From NCBI RefSeq assembly GCF_037126465.1, contig NC_088203.1:96472668-96536667 (forward strand): 64,000 nt of DNA. The letters are read 5' to 3'. The stretch is from Ornithodoros turicata. Lineage: Eukaryota > Arthropoda > Arachnida > Ixodida > Argasidae. The notes beneath the pieces are model-generated. The model made no database searches. It worked only from the letters and a program-made list of their open reading frames with translations, and had not been told where the DNA came from. The position numbers and the translations under genes are program-made. Shown here in pieces: positions 43,630-54,723 of this stretch (the stretch's first letter is position 1; each line of letters opens with the position of its first letter).

Positions 43630-46185
43630 GATGAGATGGGGCTGATGCCGGCCAGCAGGTCGGGCGCTTCCCCAGCGCCGGTTGTAGATAATGAAAGCGA
43701 TGCTGGAGATGGCAGTTCAGGTTATCAAAGGATGGTGGTTAGTGCGGTTGATGACAAAGTCAAAAAACGGGAACAGTCTAGATCGGAAGGTCTACTAACC
43801 GTGGCGGCATTCATTGATATTAAGCGCGCCTATGACACTACAAGCCACGGCCATATACTGCATGAGCTTTTCTCCCTGAGCGTTACTGGGCGAGCTCTCA
43901 GGTGAATAGCCAACTATCTACGTGGTAGGACTGTCTTTGTGATGACTTCGGATGGTGAAACGTTCCATCACAGCACAACAGCAGGTGTCCCACAGGGCGG
44001 GGTCCTCAGCCCACTCCTCTTCAATGTCGTGATGGCTGCTCTACCAGCTCTCTTGCCACGGGGCGCCAACATCAGCTTGTATGCTGACGATATATGCATA
44101 TGGACATCCGGCAAGCCGTGGCCAACGCTACAGCGCCGCTTACAGTGTGCCCTTGATGTTGTTGCTGCTTTCCTGGTAAACAGAGGCATGGACCTCTCTC
44201 ATGAGAAGATTGTATTTTTGCCGTTCACTCGCCGTCATTTGAAGAACTTTCAGCTTCATATAAGTGGGCATGTCGTGCGGCGTGTTACACACCATAAGTT
44301 TCTTAGTGTGGTTCTTGACCGCTGTCTGTCCTGGAGAGCGGAGGTTCGCAGTCTGAGAGGTAGAGCTGAGTCTCGGCTGAATGTCCTGAGATACCTCTGT
44401 AATGCCGGCTGAGGACTTCTACAAGGGTATTGCTTGGTATGCACCGGTCCCTCATACGACAGATGTTGATGTACCATCTTCCAGTGTTGCATAACCATTG
44501 TCCCTCGTCCCAACAAGTGTTGGAAACCGTCCTTGCAAAGAGCATGAAACAGTGCCTTTGTGTCCACAAATCAACGCCAACTACCACTGTCATGGCTGAA
44601 GTCAAGGAGCCTTCGCTGGTCTTTATGCGGACGGCACAATCTCTGAGGCACTACATGAGGCTCTCCACTCGCCATTACCGTCACAAGTTAGTGCGCGACA
44701 TTATTCGGCGACCAGCATCCGGCTACTGTCAAGCTGTTTTAGCTCACCGAAGCCTCATTCCCAAGCATAAGAAACTGACTCTACCCGTAGTTCCACCATG
44801 GGCTCTTCAGGCACCACCTGTGCATGTCAATGTCCCTGACTTGGCTTCCAGAAATTCAGCTACAACAATTGAGTAGAAATCCAGCGAACCGGTAGAGATG
44901 TAGGAAGGGAGTTGCCTCAGGACAGAAGCCGCCAATATTTCGAACAGAGACTGTTCTTCTTCTCTCCCTCTCAGTCTCTGTTCGAAATATCGGCGGCTTC
45001 TGTCCTGAGGCAACTCCCTTCCTAGATACAACAATTGTTCTTCGCCAACTCAGTCTGGGCCCTGCTCCATCGCGATGAAGGCAGAATTAAAATCTTTACT
45101 GATGGCTCATCGACACAGACCGGCGCTCTACCTGTGCATTCGTAATCCCTGAGCTGTCCATTGAAAGAAGCGCAAGGCTGTCGCACCCGATGTCTGCTGC
45201 TGCGGCCGAGCTACATTCCATTCTTACGGCGCTTTCCTTCATTGTGTCCCGTCAACCACCGATGCACTGGACCATATACAGTGACTCCAAAACCGCCCTC
45301 CAAGCTCTGCAGTGCACCATGGGCTCGAGCTCCCTCGCTCCACTGGTGTGTGACGTCTTCAGGGAGTTTTCGTGTGCTGTCACACAGACGCACAACATCA
45401 CCTTGCAGTGGATCCCAGGTCATTGTGGCGTCCCTGGGAATGAGGCTGCCGACCTAATTGCGAGACGGGCTCACGTGGCATGAGGCGTGCCGACGCACCC
45501 TACGTATTTCACCCAAGCGGACGCGAAGCAAGCAATTGGTACCCTTATGAGACGTTTGTGCAGTGAACACTGGCGAAGAAGTGTCCTTTCTACGTCGTTC
45601 CTGCGCAAGGTGGACCCAGATCTCCGTTTTTATATGCCGTCAGCGCTTCCTCGACCAATCACGTCGCTCATCTACAGGCTTCGCCTCAACGTGCCATACA
45701 GTGGACGACTTTTGTTTAAGCTCGGCGTGGTTCCGTCCCCCAACTGCGGTCTGTGTGATGTAGTTGAGGACTGGATCGTATACTCCAAGACTGCCCGAGG
45801 TACAGTGCACACCGTTGTACCCTTGTGCCGTCGCTGACCCACCTGGATAACCGACCATACTCCACCGAAAAGGTTCTTGGGTGCTGGCCAGCAAATCAGC
45901 TCATACCTGCCATGCACGCCCTTGTGCAATTTCTCGTCTCGGCGGACCTCTTTACCACATTGTGACCTCTTTGTTTTTAGTGCATTGAGATTTCGCACGT
46001 GTACTCTTCTGCACTGTTGCTTTTGGTGCCAAGTTTTGTGGTGATTTTTTCATCAATTGCGTTTCAAATTGTATGAATTTGTGTAGTTTCCCTCTCTTTT
46101 CTCAATAACGCGTCCTGGAGTAGCCAGTCCCGAGTAGCTCGAGACTAACATCTCCATTTTTTTCTTTTAAAAATCAATCAATCAA
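43630..46185 (+). mobile_element. I-clade LINE, nearly complete ORF2 C-terminal half, plus strand
   Basis: The reverse transcriptase has FIDIKRAYDTTSH, GVPQGGVLSPLLFNVV and LYADDICIW, so all three catalytic Asp are kept. A TGA follows GRALR at 43903 and frame shifts occur near 44412. RNase H follows with WTIYSDSKTALQALQ and LQWIPGHCGVPGNEAADLI, stopped at 45483. The C-terminal part has LIYRLRLNVPYSGRLLFKLG. The 3' UTR ends in an (ATCA)n-like tail at about 46165-46185. It is interrupted at 44872-45026 by a hairpin insertion. The 5' end, with endonuclease and ORF1, is missing at the palindrome. Confidence 0.8.
44872..45026. mobile_element. 155-bp hairpin insertion with 11-bp target duplication
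   Basis: TACAACAATTG lies at 44861-44871 and again at 45027-45037. The insert contains two 53-bp arms (44901-44953 and 44972-45024), inverted copies with one mismatch, around an 18-base loop, preceded by 29 unpaired bases. The arms include TAGGAAGGGAGTTGCCTCAG and TTTCGAACAGAGACTG. No coding capacity. The class is unknown; some Penelope-like elements have similar words, but I cannot confirm this. Confidence 0.75.
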
Positions 46186-46645
46186 TCAAAAAAGTGACGG
46201 AGACCTTGAGGGTAAAAGGGCAGTGGTCGACTGCATGCAACCTGTGCTTCAAGACCTCGCGTTCACGCTGGTAGACGGGGCAGTCCATAAGTAGATGCTG
46301 TTGGTCAGCGCGCACGGTGCGTGCGGCACAGAAGGCTGACGGTGCGCGGCCAAGGCACTGCCTTAAAACTAGAGTAAACGCAACGTTCAGCCGCATGCGG
46401 TGAACAAGGGATGCGTACTGTCGCGGAAGGCCAAGAGGAAACGACAGTGAGAGACGGATCCACGGCGTGGAGCAGAGTGTAGGATCCCATCGAGAGATCT
46501 TGTCTTGTCTGCAGAGATAGCACGGAGAAGAGCCCTACGGTCGCCTGTGGACAAGATGACGGAGCAAGATGATGTAAGCTGGTGACCCCGTAGAGTAGCC
46601 CGGTCTGCCTCTTCATTGCCGGGTCCTGCCACATGACCAGGTACC
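46186..46645 (-). mobile_element. I-clade LINE 3' fragment, minus strand, tail-to-tail
   Basis: Minus-strand frames read GPGNEEADRATLRGHQLTSS (end of RNase H) and MRLNVAFTLVLRQCLGRAPS, then QQHLLMDCPVYQREREVL, typical of the C-terminal part of the same LINE group. It meets the 3' end of the plus-strand LINE at the TCAATCAA tail and has no 3' UTR of its own. A frameshift lies near 46390. Confidence 0.65.
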
Positions 46646-47346
46646 TACTGTAACACTACGTCATATGGCCCATGTCCAACAGCTTTTTGTACAGCAAGCT
46701 TGTATGCATACAGCATAAGTAGACATGTACATACGATGTCGTGTGGGATGACTGTTTGAGTCGGGGTCTGTGTGTGGGTCATGTAATCAGACTCCCGCTG
46801 GATTTGTTTTCATGTCCTGTTTGATATTTGTGTGTGGGAAACATTTATTCAGTGGGTGGCGTAATTACGGGTAGTACAGGTAGGTTTGATATTTCGCTTG
46901 TGGATTTAAGAAAAATCTTTCCGGAGCAGCACCGCAAGCGGTACTGCCCCGACGACCTTTTTATGGGCCGCGCATTCGGAGACACGGCCCCCCTGGGGGC
47001 GGACCGCGTTGTCAAGGGACCCTCTCCAGTAAATGAGGGACCGGCTCCTTTTTGCCTCCATCGACCACTTACGCGGAGTTGAAGGGAGACCTGAGGCTTG
47101 TGGATCTGTGCTTGTGGATCTCTTCGCATCTGACTTAGAAAAAGGGATTGCAAACAACTTGCTTTTGCTAAGCGCGCCCTTTGCTATAATGTTAGCCAAT
47201 TCATTTCCTGGTGTTCAGCAGTATGAGGGAACCTACTGCAGAGGGGCTGTGTGTCCATTTCTTGCCGCAGAGGTGAAGGCTTTCGCAATATTGTACAATG
47301 AGCAGGCAGTAGGGGTTCTGTTGTTCTGGCCCAGGGCGTTCGTGTA
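46646..47346. other. Unassigned DNA between LINE and gene 6 flank
   Basis: Open frames of about 100 codons exist (47033-47347, 46828-47082) but I recognise no family, and no second copy is present in the window to test conservation. A GC-rich patch with GGGCCGCGCATTCGGAGAC lies near 46963. Left unassigned. Confidence 0.3.
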
Positions 47347-47566
47347 GGTGCTTGGATTGCAAAAACCAATTTGTCAACTAATGTGCAAAGTTGCCACGGC
47401 GTGTCTCATCTTGTCCAACGCGATGTCTCGTCTTGCCCCAAGGGTTGGGGCAAGCTGCATTTTTTAATTTCCTTTCCTGTATTTACCATAGAACCGACCA
47501 CGTCCGTTCTGATTTACAGATCAGAACCTCTAGAACTCAGATCAGAGGGGGGAGAAGGGGAATATA

Positions 47567-48646
47567 CCCAAGCAGCATGCCAATACTGGTCCAATATTGG
47601 ACCCATATGGGCTGCCAAGACTGTCAATATTGGTCCAATACGGGGTGCCAATATTGGACCAATATGGGGAGTGCAACTAGGCTGCATATTGGACCAATGG
47701 TATGGTCTGCACATATTGGCAAGCCCATTTTGCTCCAATATTGCCAATGTTTCTGTGATTACGCCAACAGGGAGTCCGTATAATGATAAAGCATTATCCT
47801 GTTTAATATCCACCACTGATGTTACTTCTCTCTTTTTGATTTTTCATTTGTGCAGATCTCATTGATCCACATTGCATACAATTTCCAACCCGCTCCGGGA
47901 GTACAAAGGAGCGAAACACTTTTGTGACGGTGACGGACATACGCCACAGCAACTCACACTGCTTGCAGCAACTTGAAAGCACCTAACTTTACAGAAGAGC
48001 CATCCCTTCCTATCAAACATTGTGTTTTTTACTTGACCTGCAGGAAATCCGTTATCATTTTTCCTTTCTTCTTTTTTTTTTCCTTAATAAACAAACCCCC
48101 CCCCCCCGTTATCATTACAGGAACCAGCGACATTTTAGCCCGTATGGAACGTCCGATCCGACTGTCGCGCATGCGCATTAGTGGTAGGACGCGTGATTTC
48201 GCTCAAAACGACCACGCTCGCTCTCAGTCGGCTCGACCGATTGGCACTGACAATTTGGCATCGCGAAGCAACATGGCGGCTGCTTCCAGAACGTGGAAAG
48301 TTGAGTCGTCCAGTTCTAGCGAACGTTACAATGGGATTGCCACGTATCCTGACTGTTTCGAACAATGTGTATCATCTGCGGTAAGTTGTTGAATGTAACG
48401 ACGTAATGAATTGTGCATTTCACACGCTTCAAAGTCCAATCTTGCCGTGCTGCTTGGGCACTTGTGCAACATGGGTGCGTACCATTTTCTGTATTTTCTG
48501 TCAGTGTGGGGTGTACACAGGAAACATGGGGGCCATATTGCCCAGTTATAGCCAATATGGGGGAAATCTTGACGAAACGGGCGCCATATTGGACCCGTAT
48601 CGCCAATGACCAGCCAATATGGGCCCAATATTGTGTGCTGCTTGGG
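47567..48646. mobile_element. 1080-bp MITE, CCCAAGCAGCA ends, CCAATATTGG repeats
   Basis: The ends CCCAAGCAGCA are inverted copies and TA flanks both sides (47565-47566, 48647-48648). Both subterminal regions (about 47578-47750 and 48530-48635) carry many variants of the palindrome CCAATATTGG, often next to GGACCCATATGGG-like words. The empty site exists behind genes 4 and 5. The superfamily is not established; the TA duplication excludes classic hAT, and the ends are unlike those of the mariner elements here. The middle contains an exon-like segment, listed separately. Confidence 0.7.
48273..48380 (+). CDS. Exon-like segment inside the MITE (36 codons)
   Basis: An ATG in the context AACATGGCGGC opens a frame (MAAASRTWKVESSSSSERYN and onward, to QCVSSA) that ends exactly at a GTAAGT donor at 48381. 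About 100 bp upstream, at 48167-48176, is GCGCATGCGC, the NRF1-type palindrome common in CpG-rich promoters, within a locally CpG-rich stretch. The context resembles a first coding exon and promoter of a host gene, or the first exon of the transposon's own gene. I do not recognise the peptide. No further exon is visible inside the element. Confidence 0.35.
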
Positions 48647-49792
48647 TAGCTTTATTAAAAGGAAAGGTCTGGCAGACCAAGGTCGGCATGCTACTCCATC
48701 AACAAAAAAAAAAGGAGAAGGGTGGGACAGATCAGAGCTTTAGTGTGCGCCTTGCAAAATTTGAAAATTGAATTACTCGATCGTGACTGAAACAAATCTT
48801 ATGCTGTGTGCTCCTTGCCATACTTTCCGTAACAATGAAAGTTTCTTCAGTTAGTGGTTGCTCGTGCCGCTGACAAACAACGGCAAAACGGCTGAGCTGC
48901 TCTGCTTTGTTTCCTTTGAGAGGCGAGTGTGACAATTGGCCCGTGTGACAATTCTCCTCGGTCTCTCTACCTTTTCGGAAGACAAAACGCAGCAGTCCTG
49001 GTTTATTTCTGCGCATCTACGCGACTGTAACCATAGTGTGCAGCGCATTCATGCACTTTTGTTATTTCGTTTTATGGTTAATTTATTGTTAAGCGACTAC
49101 TTTTTGTGCTGCAACACATGTGTAGCGGCCATCGCTATCGAATGCGTTCGAAACCCGTGTATTCAGGTTCTGTGTGGAGCAGCCGTTTCCACAAGCTGGC
49201 TTATCCTGGACATGTACGTTCTTTGACTTCCTACGCCTGCAGAAAAGAGCGCGAGCTATGGCTTGGATACGGCAGACAAAAACGAGACGACGAGATATTT
49301 CTTTCCGTTTTTGCGTCCGTTTTCTTGCTCTCGATCCCTGCTGCTGGGATTGCTCACCGGCATCAGTACAACTTTTTTCATATAAGCGTAGCGGCCGGGT
49401 ATCATGTCGTACTATGTTTCTGTATGTAGCACCATTCGTCATCTCAAAGAAAAGTTTCGGTTGTTGTATGTACTAGTGCTGGCAACAGTCATGTAAAGGG
49501 ATACTTTATTCATCCATCCATCCACAGCTATACCACGCATGCTCCACATCTCCACTTCTTCGACTAGTGGACGCAACAAAGCAACTCTGGCCGTCTCATT
49601 TGTTTGCCTCGTTTGTTGGTTAGAAGAGCAAGGAATAATCGGAGAAATAGATGAGTATGAAGAACACGAAATACCCGCAAAATAATTGGCTGAGAGCGGC
49701 CGATGACGTTGCGGTAATTTCATGCGGCGAATGAACGCAATAAGACATGCGCGTGCAAATTTTATTTCCCGACTCGCTCTTTTCTGAGCTAG

Positions 49793-51495
49793 TCATGGTT
49801 TTATGAGGCCGAGTAAAATGTCAGCTGCGCGGATAAGTCGACACCCGTTTTCATGGAACGCACTACCGATGCTGGTGTTGCCAGCATACAGTCTTACATG
49901 ATAAGGGTCTTCCTTGGTGTAAGTGGGCCATTCGGAGCCATCTGGTAAGATCGGCCTTCTGTAAAACAAGATATACACGAGGTAGTGATAGCCTCTGAGT
50001 GGTGGTATGCCGGCTGTACTTACCCTGTGTTGATGAAGTGCGTGAAAAGCTTCATCATTAGCATACTCTGCTCCCGATCCAGCTCTGTGTAGCGCTCTGG
50101 AAACCGAAACGGCATACCGAAGGTGTATTCGAGCTCGGTGAAGTGCGCTGTGCCCATCCACGGAGGCAAGCGACTTTTCACTGACCGGTGGTCGAACACA
50201 TAGAAGTAGACTGGGCAGCTTAGTTTTGCGTATGCTTCCGCAAAAAACTCTGTTGGACACGTAACCATGAGGTCACCAACAGCGTTCATCAGCGACTGAA
50301 GGATTCCTTCTCCGTGCTGGACGTTAGCCTTAAAAATGCCGGTGGTGGCATTTTGCAAAGCTTTTGGCAAGCGAGGATAGAAGGGGCAGGCAAGCAACGC
50401 GAGTGCCTCAGAGTAGGTCAATCCTTCAGGTTCATTGTTCATGTTGAAACGTTCCGGGTCTTTGGCGTACAGGAATATGCTCCCTTCATGTGCAGTTAAG
50501 CCGATCAATAAGGCATCAATAGGTACAAGATTGGGGTCCTGAAGTGTTTCCTGAAATGAAAGTGGTAGGTAGCTGTGGCCGTACGACGGCGTGAAAGTAA
50601 CGGAATCTTGAGGGTATTGTGTGTCTTCTGCTCGTAAAATGGCTTCAATTGAAGCTGACCGTAAGCATGACACGACCTTGATCCAATCGTCCCCGTCCAC
50701 CTCGCATCCGACGGCTTTCGCCAGCGTTGTGGCCAACTGGCGTCCAATTTCGTCCTGTGGTGGTATTAGCCCGTAAGGACTCCAGCTTGCCATAATGGCA
50801 CGACGTACAATCCCTGCATTTCGTGTCGCCAGAAGATGAAGACCTACGGCGGCAGAGCCTGCGCTTTCGCCGTATAAGGTTATTGAAGACCTGTCACCTC
50901 CAAATACTTCTGCATTGTACCGTATCCAGTGAATAGCTAGCTCCTGGTCTAACAGGCCATAATTTCCGGGTGAACTGTCCTCCCCAGTGTGGAGAAAACC
51001 CAAACTGCCAAGACGATACGCCACGCTTACTACTATAATGTCTCCGACAGCTGCCAACAACTTTCCGTCGTACAGCTCCGTCGATGGCGTACCAGTACGG
51101 AAGCCACCGCCGTGGATCCATATCACAATTGATTTCCTCTTGGTGCGCGTCCGTGGGGCCCAGATGTTCAGAAACAAGCAATCTTCACTCACGATTCTCT
51201 TGTCTACAAGCCAGGGAGCGCCTGGCGGAAAGGATCCGTTGGCTTGAGCGCATGCAGCACGAAACTCTTTAGTTTCTAGAACTCCTTGCCACGGTGTAGC
51301 TGGTTCAGGCGGTCGATACCGAAGTGGACCTAACGGAGGTTTGGCGTACGGAATGCCGAGGAAGCGGGCGATCGGTATGCCCCATGTCGGTTCAACGGCT
51401 CCAGAAATCCGACCACTGGTTGTGCATACAGTGATGTCTGCTGCAACCGCTATGGCCACACAAAAAATGCAGTACAGAATAGCTTCGCGAGTCAT
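49793..51495 (-). CDS. Secreted carboxylesterase, paralogue 6 (two exons)
   Basis: Exons are 51495-50024 and 49958-49793, with a 65-bp intron; 545 residues. Signal peptide 1-19 (CVAIAVAAD), HGGG 128-131, Ser211 in GESAG, Glu337 in GLTAHEGS and His451 in GTAHFTE. Its N-terminal region follows gene 5 (SGRISGAVEPTWG), while the stretch around the acid residue (LTAHE, LYAKDPERFN) follows genes 3 and 4, so the protein is a mosaic that suggests gene conversion. The upstream frame is open to 51564, but the ATG at 51495 matches all other copies. The frame is open and all motifs are present. Confidence 0.93.
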
Positions 51496-52564
51496 CTTAC
51501 TTTCCAGTAGCAGCACGGACCAGGCGTGTTTTCGTGGCCGATGGCTGTCGGAGCAAATATCCACTCAAAGCTGCCCGTTTCCTTGAAAGACTTGAGATGT
51601 CTCGACATAGACCTTTCATGACTAATGCCGAAATGACGATTAGACAACGTTCATACACGCTGAGCGGAAGACGTCTCCTCCTCTTGATAGGATACGGGAG
51701 GGTAAGATGGAACACTATCTTAAAGGCTATCGGTCTAAACTCCATCAGTCGCGCATTCCACAGGACGAGTCATGCCGACTATACGAACAAAACGGGAACC
51801 CATAGCCAACTGGTCGATCTCAGGTTGGTTATTACCGCAAACACCTGCTGCCACGCTGCTGACGTAGCATGTTTTATGTCACTGATTTGCATCAGTTAGT
51901 GCTGTGATCGAAAGCGGTCATAGCTATGCAAAGCCAAGAACGGTGCTAAAGGACACGAAATGTTCAAATACATAAACAGCAAGCGCGCTGGCGACATATA
52001 TCCGTGGCGAAAACTCCCGATACTGTAGAGAAGAAAAAGCGCCGCACACGTGCACAAGTCTCAAAAAGCTCGCTCGAAATGCTCAGTGTGTTTGTCGTCA
52101 TTCATTCGGTATCTATGCTCAGAGCTTGGTTACTGGGAAAAACACCTGCTACCACGGTGCCACTCCCATTCGCTTTCATGCCGTTTAAAATGGGTCCTAA
52201 GCACACAAAAGAAAGATACGAAAATCGAGGGAGAATTGGCGAACGAGGACGGTAGCAATGTTGGTGAGGTAAACACTTCTTCCGGGGCCGTTTATTTATT
52301 CCGGGATCTCCGGTGCACGTTGAAAAACTTCAGGTGGTCGAAATTATCCGTAGTCTTACCTTGCGTCACCTGCGGCATGTCGGTCGCCACACAAACACGA
52401 AATGTGTTGCCATTGAACGAATTCAGCTATTATTTACCTTATGATGTCATCTTGAAAGGATGTGTGAATAGTTATTTTAAAACGGAATACGGATGGGAAT
52501 AGTTACAAGTGAACGGTACACACACACACACATACATCGTGTGTACAGACATACAGCACATATA
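51496..52564 (-). promoter_or_regulatory. Conserved 5' flank of gene 6
   Basis: Homologous to the gene 5 flank up to about 43240, with the LINE tail missing, and in part to the gene 2 flank (8540-8760 pairs in gene sense with about 52200-52420). Contains GCAGCAGGTGTTTGCGGTAA (TTTGCGG instead of TTTCCGG) near 51855-51834. The flank ends at the foldback element at 52565, which is placed after CACATATA like the related elements upstream of genes 3 and 4. Regulatory role inferred from conservation. Confidence 0.4.
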
Positions 52565-53285
52565 CAGGGTGTCGCAGCTAAATGCGAACCTATTTTTTTT
52601 AATTAGACACTTAATATGGCATAACAAGAGTTAATGTGGCAATTACACCACCTTAACTTTGTAATTATAAAAGCTACGAAGTTGTCCCAATGAGAACATC
52701 TGATCCCTTCGGTCACCTGATACCGGAGCCGTTTTCAGAACAGAAATCCGTTCGTTAGATCGTCCGCAAAAAACTCGTGAAGGAACACCTTTTTTTTTCT
52801 CTTTATTTTGTTCATTGCGCATCTTCGGAGGCGCGTCTTTCCTTCACCCCCAATACGAGAGGGTGAAGGAGCACGATGCTGCCTCATGCGTCGAAGATGA
52901 GCCTTAACTTGCGGAAACAAAACAAAAACAAATGTATCGGGTGACTCTATAGGAACTTGGCCCTTGCCCTTATCTTGGGATGCATTTTCTGTTTTCTTTT
53001 AAACTTTTTCCAGCACGCAAGAGGTCATAGTGCTCTCTTTGACCCTCTCACGCTGGGGGTGAAGGAAAGACGCGCCTTCGAAGACACGCAATGAACAAAA
53101 TAAAGAAAAAATGGTGTTCCTTCACGGTTGTTTTCGCGGACGAACTATCGGACGGATTTTTGTTCTGAAAACGGCTCCGGTGTCAGGTGACCGAATGGAC
53201 CAGATGCTCTCATTGGGAGAACTTCGTAGCTTTTATAATTACAAAGTTAAGCTGGTGTAAGTGCCACACTAAGTCTCGTACAATA
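52565..53285. mobile_element. Third foldback element of the CAGGGTGTC family, right end lost
   Basis: The left end CAGGGTGTCGCAGCTAAATG follows TA at 52563-52564. Inverted arms pair about 52630-52830 with 53060-53285 through GTTAAGCTGGTGTAA, ATAAAAGCTACGAAGTT and GTTCTGAAAACGGCTCC. The inner layer has GCGTCTTTCCTTCACCCCCA and its inverse. The right terminal repeat is not found, so the element is truncated or has exchanged its end. Confidence 0.65.
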
Positions 53286-53619
53286 GAGGAACAGTTGAGG
53301 GGCAATGAGTGACATGGCGGCGTAAGGCACAGTGTGGATTTGACGCAGATATTTCACGGACGCTTACCATACGGTGACACGATCCAGCTCTGTGCTCGTG
53401 GTTCCAGACCTCTCTTTTCAAGGCGCTACATGTTTATCGCACCGTACGTCCTCCACTGCTGCATAGCTTTATGGGATGATACTGGGCGCCGTGCTTTACG
53501 GAGTTTGCCAGATCATGAATCAATCTACAGAGTGTTTCACGAAAATCCCCCGACTGAATAATTCGTGAACAGGTGGCACCATCGAAGAAATTTCTTTTTG
53601 GTGAGGATCCTTGGGACAT
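53286..53619. other. Intergenic DNA, nothing identified
   Basis: No gene or repeat is supported. An ACAGAGTGTTTCACGAAAAT word near 53528 recalls a transposon end but has no inverted partner nearby. Confidence 0.3.
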
Positions 53620-54713
53620 CGGCCGTGAACTGAGTAGTGAGCGGCTCATTTGCATACACTCACTAATTAAATAAGCATCCTAACTTTTAAAGTTTATTTC
53701 GGACGCTTACGGAACCTTCGTTTTACGCATCGGGGCCTTCAGCTAAAAATATTCCAATAAAAAAAAATCGTCGACACTTTGTGATTTTTCCGAGTAACTA
53801 ATCGTTTCGGTTTACATATTTCTTGCGCTTAGCATCGCACAAATGCGCTCTTTGGATCAGTTATCCGGCTGTCAATTTCGTGTTCATCCGCCTGGTTGAC
53901 ACACGGGGGTGACGGAAGATAAGGAACAGCCGCAAGACCGCGAGATACTTTGGTGTTCCTTCTCCTTCTCCACACTCTTGAAAATGAACTTAACCACTTA
54001 GCACCATCCTAGCCAACCATCATCCCGGGTGACAATGTTCTCTCCCTTGATTTGATGAATATGGGAGGCGTGCGCTTCTATATATATATATTTTTTTTTT
54101 TTACAACTAATGCCGTACATAAGGACAAAAAAAAAAAGACGGCTCCGCCTCGTTTTTTTAACAAATCGGACGAGAACGTTGTCATTAGGGATGATGATTT
54201 GCCAGGGGCGTGCTATGTGGTGTAGTTAATTTTTACGAGTATATCCCACTAGTTCGGCGCATTCGTCATCATCAATGATAAAAGCACGCTATCTCACCTA
54301 CGGAACGACAGAACCACCAGCGCTGTCTACCAGTAGCTTTGAGAAGGAATACCAAAGCCTCTCTTGGGCTGTTCCTAATCTTCCGTCGCCCCCGTGCGTG
54401 AACCAGGCGAATGTACACGAAATTGACCACCGGGTAGCTGATCCCAAAGATCTGCCGGTCTGCGCTGGTCTAAGCTGGTATGCGCATTGCACGCTCCGCG
54501 CAAGAAATATGTAAACCGAAACCGATTAATTACTCGGAAGAATCACTAAATGTCGAAGCGAATTTTTTTTTCTTGCAATAGTTTTCGCTGAAGGTCCCGA
54601 TGCGTAAAACATAGGTTTCGTAAGCATGCGAAGGAAAAGTTAAAATTTATTATGTTTATTTAATTAGTGAGCGTATGCAAATGAGCCGCTCACAACTCGG
54701 CCGCTCGGCCGTT
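53620..54713. mobile_element. 1.1-kb inverted-repeat element, unclassified
   Basis: The left arm from CGGCCGTGAACTGAG and GAGCGGCTCATTTGCATAC pairs with the right arm ending GTATGCAAATGAGCCGCTC and CGGCCG. Pairing continues inward for about 350 bp, with decreasing identity: AATTAAATAA, TTACGCATCGGGGCCTTCAG, AACCGAAAC words, and GGCTGTTCCT near 54368 with AGGAACAGCC near 53921. The loop (about 54000-54290) has a (TA)n run and no gene. It lies directly before the Tx1-like LINE. No target duplication can be read. Confidence 0.65.
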
Positions 54714-54723
54714 AGCGTTTTCC

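Larger units (their letters stand above)
47347..49792 (-). repeat. 3' flank type of genes 3-6, copy behind gene 6, split by a MITE
   Basis: Counterpart of 26751-28259 in two parts, 47347-47566 and 48647-49792. The two halves join exactly as in the uninterrupted copies (GATATAC then TTATCAAAAGG). The second part lacks about 190 bp present behind genes 4 and 5 (the CTATTGAAAC region). The hexamer behind gene 6 is TTTATT at 49761-49766. Confidence 0.6.

Noticed and set aside
43166..43645. Two ORFs with the same 48-residue start on opposite strands
   Set aside because: They are mirror images produced by the 300-bp palindrome and end in simple TA sequence.
47578..48635. CRISPR-like array of CCAATATTGG words
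   Set aside because: The repeats are short palindromes at irregular spacing within transposon ends; no repeat-spacer pattern, and the host is a eukaryote.
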